Positions 44,892 through 50,353 of a DNA stretch of 50,353 nt are shown piece after piece. The position numbers and the translations under genes were made by a program. Location of the stretch: contig CALMST010000283.1 in the NCBI GenBank assembly GCA_937872315.1, positions 1 to 50,353 on the forward strand, given 5' to 3'. Under the pieces are notes generated by a model, which was given only the letters and a program-made list of their open reading frames with translations, had not been told where the DNA came from and ran no database searches. This stretch comes from an uncultured Ignavibacteria bacterium. GTDB lineage: Bacteria > Bacteroidota > Ignavibacteria > Tepidaquicellales > Tepidaquicellaceae. The stretch's first letter is position 1. Each line of letters begins with the position of its first letter.

Positions 44892-45098
44892 TTATTTTTT
44901 GTAAGGTTTATAGGTAGATTCGTAAACTTTCATATTTCTGTCGAGAAATTTGAATGTCCCTCTGTCTGTTTTTATGGTATCAACTATCCTCACATTTATG
45001 AGTTTGGTTTCTACATTTGTATCCGGACACATTACGATGTTATCCGATTTCTTTCCTAATTTATTCGCTTTATCGGCAAATGTTTGTTGTTTGGCCAT
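44892..45098 (-). CDS. Small conserved-looking basic protein upstream of rpmB
   Basis: A 68-residue lysine-rich protein (MAKQQTFADKANKLGKK...). Its later part reads LINVRIVDTIKTDRGTFKFLDRNMKV, suggesting two or three beta-strands. Position next to rpmB, a good start codon and codon use like its neighbours support a real gene. It is not a recognised ribosomal protein; the single cysteine (C24) gives no zinc motif. A ribosome-associated role is only a guess from context. Confidence 0.75.
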   Translation of the reverse strand: MAKQQTFADKANKLGKKSDNIVMCPDTNVETKLINVRIVDTIKTDRGTFKFLDRNMKVYESTYKPYKK

Positions 45099-45205
45099 TT
45101 GTAGTTATTTCTTTTTAATTTAATTTGCAAATATACTTCTAACTGCTTTAATAATAAAGACAGTTCATAAAGTTAAAATTTTAAAGTTATTATAATTATA
45201 TAAGC

Positions 45206-45266
45206 TGACCGTCTGATTCCTGATATGCTATTTAGCCGCAGATTGAAACGGATTTTCACAGATCAG
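45206..45266. repeat. Dispersed repeat, copy 2
   Basis: Starts tgaccgtctgattcc, then tttagccgcagatt, and ends acagatcag. It matches the order and core bases of the copy at 23141-23202. It lies in the 276-bp spacer between plsX and the small gene at 44892-45098. The cagatt/cagatc units hint at an internal short tandem motif. Confidence 0.55.
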
Positions 45267-45374
45267 CAAAAAAATTAAATTGTGATAATATAAAATTCGT
45301 GACATATCGTGTCAAAAAAATTATTTATAATTTACTGCTGATAATAAGCGGTAAAATTAAATAAATTTAAATTC

Positions 45375-46379
45375 TTATTTACCGATTGAATCCCTGATCT
45401 TTTCGTTCACATTCTTGATCACCATTTCCTCAGCTTTCAGGATCATATTTTTAATGGCAATAGGTGAAGATTTACCGTGGCCTATGATCGTAATTCCGTT
45501 TATTCCAAGTAACGGTACTCCACCGTATTCCTGATAATCAAAATCCTTCAGCACAACATTCTTCAATGTTCCGTACATCATCCCAATCCATAGCTTCTTA
45601 AAAAATCCCTGAGCTGCATATGCTTTGAATTTTCCTTTGATCACATCCAGAACTCCTTCGGCAAACTTCAGTATAACGTTTCCGACAAATCCGTCACATA
45701 CTATCACTTCAGCTTTTCCTCTTAATATGTCTCTTCCTTCTACATTACCAATAAAATTCAATCCTGATCTTTCAAGCAATTCATAGGTTTCAATGGTAAG
45801 CGAATCACCTTTTGATTTTTCTTCACCGACACTTAAAAGTCCTATCCTCGGATTACTTACATTGTATATGTTCTTCATATAAATATTACCCATTATTGCA
45901 TACTCTAGCAAATGTTTGGGTTTGCAGTCAACTGATGCCCCTACATCAAACACCATAGTGGTTCCCACATCAGACGGAAATAACGAACCTATGGTAGGTC
46001 TCCCTACTCCTTCGATTCTTCCCAGTTTTAAAATTGACGCGGTCATTACGGCGCCGGTATTTCCCGCGCTTATAAATGCATCAGCCTTTTTTTCCTTAAC
46101 TAAATTAATTCCGGCGCTTATTGAAGAATCAGGTTTTGATTTCAGAGACTCCGTAGGAGAATCTCCCATTGTTACTACATCTTCAGCATTTAAAACACTG
46201 ATGTTCTTAAGCTTTACCTTATGCTTAAAAAGTTCATCTTCGATGAGCTTTTGCTTACCGACAAGTATAATCTCAAGCTGATCCGGTTTTAACTCTGCTG
46301 CTATAATGGCTCCTGATACATCATTAAGTGGAGCTTCATCACTTCCCATTGCATCAACCGCTATTTTAATCTTTTCCAT
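45375..46379 (-). CDS. plsX: Phosphate acyltransferase PlsX
   Basis: A 334-residue PlsX, which makes acyl-phosphate from acyl-ACP for phospholipid synthesis. IAVDAMGSDEAP opens the chain, with VISAGNTGAVM-like DAFISAGNTGAVMTAS, GVGRPTIGSLFP, and DGFVGNVILKFAEG further on. It follows rpmF by 96 bases, giving the common yceD-rpmF-plsX order. fabH, which often comes next, is absent here. Confidence 0.96.
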   Translation of the reverse strand: MEKIKIAVDAMGSDEAPLNDVSGAIIAAELKPDQLEIILVGKQKLIEDELFKHKVKLKNISVLNAEDVVTMGDSPTESLKSKPDSSISAGINLVKEKKADAFISAGNTGAVMTASILKLGRIEGVGRPTIGSLFPSDVGTTMVFDVGASVDCKPKHLLEYAIMGNIYMKNIYNVSNPRIGLLSVGEEKSKGDSLTIETYELLERSGLNFIGNVEGRDILRGKAEVIVCDGFVGNVILKFAEGVLDVIKGKFKAYAAQGFFKKLWIGMMYGTLKNVVLKDFDYQEYGGVPLLGINGITIIGHGKSSPIAIKNMILKAEEMVIKNVNEKIRDSIGK

Positions 46380-46475
46380 ACGCTGATCAGAATTATCAAT
46401 GAATTAATTTCCGTGAAAATTTTTTTATGGAATCTAAAGAGATGAACTTAATTGTACTTCCGTATTAAATATTAA

Positions 46476-46655
46476 TTATTTTTTTGGAATTACAATACTT
46501 CTGCTGTCATAAAAACCGCAGGACGGACATACTCTGTGTGATAATTTCATTTCACTGCAGTTTGGACATGACATTAATGTCGGCGCAGTAGCCTTGTAGT
46601 GAGTTCTTCTCTTTCGGCCTCTGGCTTTTGAATGTCTTCTTTTTGGATTTGGCAT
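46476..46655 (-). CDS. rpmF: 50S ribosomal protein L32
   Basis: A 59-residue protein found by translating 46655 to 46476 on the minus strand. It begins MPNPKRRHSKARGRKRR, the L32 signature. Its zinc ribbon has C30-x-x-C33 (SCPNCSE) and C43-x-x-C46 (VCPSCGFY), and it ends SIVIPKK. It sits 22 bases after yceD and before plsX, the classic order. Full zinc ligands indicate the C+ form. Confidence 0.97.
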   Translation of the reverse strand: MPNPKRRHSKARGRKRRTHYKATAPTLMSCPNCSEMKLSHRVCPSCGFYDSRSIVIPKK

Positions 46656-46677
46656 TTTATTATATTTTTATTTTTTT

Positions 46678-47193
46678 TTATTTTGTTTTTGTTTTGATCA
46701 GTTTTTCCCAGACAGGATTTACTTCTTCCTGCTCGCGTATATTTAAAATTTCATTTATATTTTTATTGCAAAAAGAACATCTTCCATCTGTCTCTTCCGG
46801 CGCTTTTCTTAACGGGATTGAAAGCAGTATAAAATCACGAAGATCCTCTTTAAGATCCACATAAACTGTGCTGGGTGAAATAAACTTTATTTCTTCATCC
46901 TGATTGTCCGGATCATCATTAAACTCCCGGAATTCATACTTATAGATCAGGTCGTTTTCCGTATCAATTTCATCTGTATATTTTTCGAGGCATCTGTCAC
47001 AGTTATATTCTATTTTTCCTTTGAGAAAGACCTTCAGTGAGATCTGATTGTCAATCTTATATAATTCAACAATGACCTTGAATGATTCCGGTATGGAAAA
47101 ATCAACATCTCCAAGATCAAGGTCTTCCTGTTTTGCCGTGAACTCGTATTTTTGTTCACCTTCTTTAAGATTATGAATGTTGATCTTAAACAT
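46678..47193 (-). CDS. yceD: YceD/DUF177 family protein
   Basis: A 171-residue DUF177 protein, which in other bacteria affects 23S rRNA accumulation. The conserved core reads IEYNCDRCLEKY with C65 and C68. A second pair, C139 and C142 (GRCSFCNKN), lies near the end, so four cysteines could bind a metal. It precedes rpmF and plsX, the standard neighbourhood for this family. The C-terminal tail is lysine-rich. Confidence 0.92.
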   Translation of the reverse strand: MFKINIHNLKEGEQKYEFTAKQEDLDLGDVDFSIPESFKVIVELYKIDNQISLKVFLKGKIEYNCDRCLEKYTDEIDTENDLIYKYEFREFNDDPDNQDEEIKFISPSTVYVDLKEDLRDFILLSIPLRKAPEETDGRCSFCNKNINEILNIREQEEVNPVWEKLIKTKTK

Positions 47194-47332
47194 CTTTAAA
47201 CTCCTTTACAATAATTACAATTATTATAATGTTTTAAATAATTTCAAAGAACATTTGTAAATATCATTTACAAACTAATATTCAGAAATAAGTATTTATT
47301 CGAGATGGTTATTCAGATCTGAAAAGTTCTGA

Positions 47333-47716
47333 TCAGGCTCCTGTCAGTTCTTTATATGCTTCAGAATCCAATAAATTACTGATCTCATCCGCATTATTGT
47401 ATTCGATCTTTACGATCCAGCCGCCTTCATACGGTTCTGTATTTACAACAGATGGATTATCATTTATAGAATTATTTACTTCTGTAATTTTTCCGGAAAC
47501 CGGTGAGTATACTTCTGAAACTGTTTTTACTGCTTCAATGGAACCAATACTGTCGCCCATCTTAACTTCCATTCCGATTTCTGAAGTTATATCAAGATAA
47601 ATAATATCTCCAAGTTCTCCCTGAGCATAATCCGTAACTCCGATAATGCAAATATTATCTTCTACTTTTACCCATTCGTGTTCCTTTGTATATTTTAATG
47701 AAGCTGGATATTTCAT
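47333..47716 (-). CDS. gcvH: Glycine cleavage system H protein
   Basis: A 127-residue lipoyl carrier. The lipoylation site is K64 in SIGSIEAVKTVSEVYSP, and the start (LKYTKEHEWVKVED) is typical. It carries the aminomethyl group between the P, T and L proteins of the glycine cleavage system. gcvT and gcvP are not in the window. No glycine riboswitch is seen in the short upstream spacer. Confidence 0.97.
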   Translation of the reverse strand: MKYPASLKYTKEHEWVKVEDNICIIGVTDYAQGELGDIIYLDITSEIGMEVKMGDSIGSIEAVKTVSEVYSPVSGKITEVNNSINDNPSVVNTEPYEGGWIVKIEYNNADEISNLLDSEAYKELTGA

Positions 47717-47805
47717 TTTACTGTAATTTAAATTTTAAAAGGAAATTGCAATTTAACGGATTTAATCGTTGGATTCAATTGAGAAATTGGGTGTGATTAA
47801 ATTAT

Positions 47806-48884
47806 CTAAGTACATGACAATAATTTAGTAACGTTAATAAATTCAAGATCATTGTAGATATTCCCGGATAAGAGCTTTCTAACAAAGGTAGTTAGATAAT
47901 CAAAACCACATCTGAAAGTGCTTCTTTGCTTTCTTCCGTGGTTCATGATTCTGATCTTAATTGATTTACTTACCCATAATCCGGCCAATACATACAATGT
48001 GTAATCAATACTTATAATGGCAATTAGCATTTTTATTTTATTTAAGTCTGTCATGTGTGTATCTTCAAAATTAAATCCTTCTGTCTTAAATGCTCCAAAC
48101 ATATTTTCTATTGTCCATCTCATCTGATGTTTTTTTAAAGAATTTAGATTGCTCCAGCTGCTGACAACCATACAAATACCTTTACTGGATTTCATTGCTT
48201 AAATATATAACTTAAATCCTAAGATGTTCACAGGTTTTGGATAATCCATTTTCACATTCTCTCTACAATTGCGAAATAAATATTCTATTGTCCTGCAGTG
48301 TTTTTGTAGAGTGCTTCCTGCTTTTATTTGCTTTGGGATTCTTATGTGAAATTCAATTTGATTTGTAATTAAATATCTAAACCAGTGAACTCAGATAAAC
48401 TCACGATCACCCAATAACCCCAGGATTCGCTCCTTCCCAAGTAGGTTAATCGCCTTCTGCAATAATTCTTTTCTTTCCTGAGTGCTTCATGATCCTCACT
48501 TGTCCAGCAACTCCCAATATAGTGGAAAACTGTTATTTCTGAAAATTATACTTAACATTAAAATATATATCTTGGATTTACCAAATTTCCAGTTCGTCCT
48601 ACCCATCACTAAATATTATTTCGACTGTCTTGACAGCAACATAAGAACAAATCGTGAATAATCATCATAATTCATTTCATAGATCTTAAAAAATCTTTGT
48701 CTCGTTCTGTAATTTGATTCACTCTTGATACCGGTATTCATTTATAATGAAATACGGCTTAACTTTATTGAAGCTGTTAGAATCATGAGTGTAACAAAAT
48801 CTGTTAAAAATTTTATTCGACTTTTGTTCCATTTAAAACTTAATTGAAATGTTGATCTTAATTTGTTAAATAATACCGTTTCAT
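47806..48884 (-). pseudogene. Decayed IS4-family transposase
   Basis: The minus strand from 48884 (ATG with an AAGGAG upstream) to 47806 holds one transposase broken by stops. Early codons are degraded. The downstream reading frame shows MGRTNWKFGKSKIYIL, PLYWELLDK, KERILGLLGDREFI (second catalytic Asp) and RWTIENMFGAFKTEGFNFEDTH (third catalytic acidic region), and ends KLLSCT. All of these later segments lie in one frame. In-frame stops include TGA at 48391-48393, TAA at 48199-48201 and two more after ELLDK. No clear terminal inverted repeats or target duplication were found. The last 129 codons (47806-48195) remain open but are only a C-terminal fragment. Confidence 0.88.
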
Positions 48885-49072
48885 AATCTGGCTCCTTTTA
48901 AATATTATTAATTTTAAGCGGTTAATTAATATTTAAATTAAAGAGTCAGATTTTGTTTTTTAACGCAAATTTTTGTCGTGTACAGAGTTAAATTTTATAG
49001 TGTATACTTTTCAGCAATATTTTCATAACTTTTCAAAATTAACAGCTCTTTAAAATACAGCCAATTAAAGCC
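48885..49072. other. Spacer between the IS relic and the final gene
   Basis: AT-rich 188-bp stretch. It presumably holds the promoter of the T9SS cargo gene and the outer end of the IS relic; no inverted repeat or promoter could be assigned. Confidence 0.4.
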
Positions 49073-50353
49073 TTGAACAAACTATACCTTTTTATCTTTT
49101 TTCTCGCATTTACATTTCCACAAAATATAGTCAACGCGCAGACCCAGCCCGAATGGCCGACATTTACTATGACGGCAACAAATATTCAGTCTTATCCTTC
49201 CGGTCCTCCGGGACCAAATCAGCAGGATAGCATTATTACATTTGAAGTTTATCTTCAGCAAACCAATCAGGGTCAGCCAGGAGTTCATGACCTTGAATTC
49301 TGCTGCGCGCAGTATAACTGGTATTTCGATGAAGATATTTTCAGAAATCCAAGTGTTGGAAATTTAGTTCTAACAAATCTTGGAAATCAAACAGATCTTC
49401 CTGTTGCTTTAAGACCTCCTACATTCCAGGTCGATTCTACAACAGTTTGGCCGAATGTAGGTTCAGATAGAAGATTGTTAAAGACATCCGGAAATCTTCC
49501 CAACTCAAACATAAACTTTTTTATTAGCGGTTCATACCCCGGTACAAAAATTTTAAAAATGAAACTTACAACCAATGGGAGAAAATTTAACGAACTTTAT
49601 TATCATATTATAAGATGGAAATTAGGAGGAGCTCCAAATACTTTCTTAGCTTACTTTGTTCCTAATCCTCCGGGACCTGATTCAGCCAGACCACAGTTTG
49701 CGCAATCTCTCCTGGATACTAATGTAAATCAATACGTTCCTGTATACTATTATGATCCGGTTGAAATGGCAAGTTTCGTATCAACTGTTGTAAAAAATAA
49801 TGTTGAACTTAACTGGTCAACTGCTACAGAAACTAATAATCAGATGTTTGAAATAGAAAGAGCAGTTGCTAATTCTACTTCAACTGAATGGACAAAAGTA
49901 GGAACTGTGCCAGGTAATGGTACCACTACTGAGATCCGGAATTTTAATTTCACTGACAGAAGAGTAAGTACAGGCCACTACATCTACAGATTAAAACAAA
50001 TAGATTTTAATGGAACAGTTAACTATCATGATTTAAGCGATGAAGTAATTGTTGGAGTACCAACCGCATATGCATTATCACAAAACTATCCAAATCCATT
50101 TAACCCTACAACAAAGATTGATTATGAGTTACCTTATGATGGTAAAGTTAGTATTTTGCTGTATGATATTTCCGGAAGAGAAGTTGCTACATTAGTGAAT
50201 GAAGTTAAAACTGCCGGGTATTATACAATTCAGTTTTCAGCTTCAGGCGGAGTAGTAAACTTATCCAGTGGTATGTACTTTTACAGAATTATTGCTTCAG
50301 GTTCAGAAGTAAAAGACTTCGTTGCAACTAAGAAAATGCTTCTAATAAAATAG
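49073..50353 (+). CDS. Secreted protein with type IX type A sorting domain
   Basis: A complete 426-residue protein; its stop codon is the last triplet of the window. The start is TTG at 49073, followed by a signal peptide (NKLYLFIFFLAFTF, cleavage near VNA-Q). Residues about 25-230 form a domain of unknown function. Residues about 235-320 resemble a fibronectin-type segment (VELNWSTATETNNQMFEIER). Residues 333-426 are the sorting domain: QNYPNPFNPTTKI, LLYDISGREVATLV, and LSSGMYFYRI, ending KKMLLIK. The C-terminal domain directs export by the type IX system and is normally removed by PorU at the cell surface. Binding or enzyme activity is not evident. Confidence 0.93.
   Translation: MNKLYLFIFFLAFTFPQNIVNAQTQPEWPTFTMTATNIQSYPSGPPGPNQQDSIITFEVYLQQTNQGQPGVHDLEFCCAQYNWYFDEDIFRNPSVGNLVLTNLGNQTDLPVALRPPTFQVDSTTVWPNVGSDRRLLKTSGNLPNSNINFFISGSYPGTKILKMKLTTNGRKFNELYYHIIRWKLGGAPNTFLAYFVPNPPGPDSARPQFAQSLLDTNVNQYVPVYYYDPVEMASFVSTVVKNNVELNWSTATETNNQMFEIERAVANSTSTEWTKVGTVPGNGTTTEIRNFNFTDRRVSTGHYIYRLKQIDFNGTVNYHDLSDEVIVGVPTAYALSQNYPNPFNPTTKIDYELPYDGKVSILLYDISGREVATLVNEVKTAGYYTIQFSASGGVVNLSSGMYFYRIIASGSEVKDFVATKKMLLIK

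Overview
The window looks like a chromosomal segment from a low-GC (mid-30s percent by eye) member of the Bacteroidota/Ignavibacteriota. The evidence is a type IX secretion sortase (PorU-like), a PorV/PorQ-family outer-membrane protein and a secreted protein with a type A sorting domain (NYPNPFNPTTKI...). Lipid A genes mark a Gram-negative envelope. Ribosome binding sites are mostly weak, several starts are TTG, and a 2-oxoacid:ferredoxin oxidoreductase suggests anaerobic or facultative metabolism. Genus cannot be fixed from sequence reading alone. No tRNA, rRNA, CRISPR array or intact mobile element was found.

Layout. 1-3548 (minus): an AttEFGH-like set, with an ABC ATPase, a fused double FtsX-type permease and the start of an AttH/CrtC-like lipoprotein cut by the window edge. 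3849-4440 (plus): a decayed metallo-beta-lactamase-fold hydrolase. 4396-6015 (minus): an exported amidase-signature enzyme. 6167-9256 (minus): a two-component pair, a cyclic-nucleotide-domain histidine kinase followed by a response regulator fused to glutaredoxin-like and thioredoxin-reductase-like domains. 9670-12401 (minus): a four-subunit 2-oxoacid:ferredoxin oxidoreductase. 12615-13430 (minus): a class II glutamine amidotransferase. 14073-14498 (plus): a small secreted protein of unknown function.

14620-22736 (minus): five genes in a row, GabT-like aminotransferase, carbon-nitrogen hydrolase, large Orn/Lys/Arg decarboxylase, ATP-grasp ligase and aldehyde dehydrogenase. Together they look like an amine or GABA pathway with an unassigned ligase step. 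This is the best candidate for an undescribed system in the window. 23390-28243 (minus): the PorU-like sortase.

28774-36875 (plus): a Tat-exported amine oxidase, then lipid A genes (lpxB, DUF374 acyltransferase, lpxK), a PuuD-like amidohydrolase, a LolB-like lipoprotein, a glycosyltransferase, and ribD-ribE. 36952-38040 (minus): an exported thioredoxin/TPR protein. 38516-39475 (plus): the PorV/PorQ-family protein.

39547-47716 (minus): housekeeping genes: an MCE/MlaD protein, greA, ribBA, yajC, tgt, a glycosyltransferase, rpmB, a small conserved-looking protein, plsX, rpmF, yceD and gcvH. 47806-48884 holds an IS4-type transposase relic with in-frame stops. The window ends with a complete T9SS cargo gene (49073-50353). 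Riboflavin genes are split between two loci (ribDE and ribBA), with no ribH and no visible FMN riboswitch. Strong hairpin terminators bound several transcription units.
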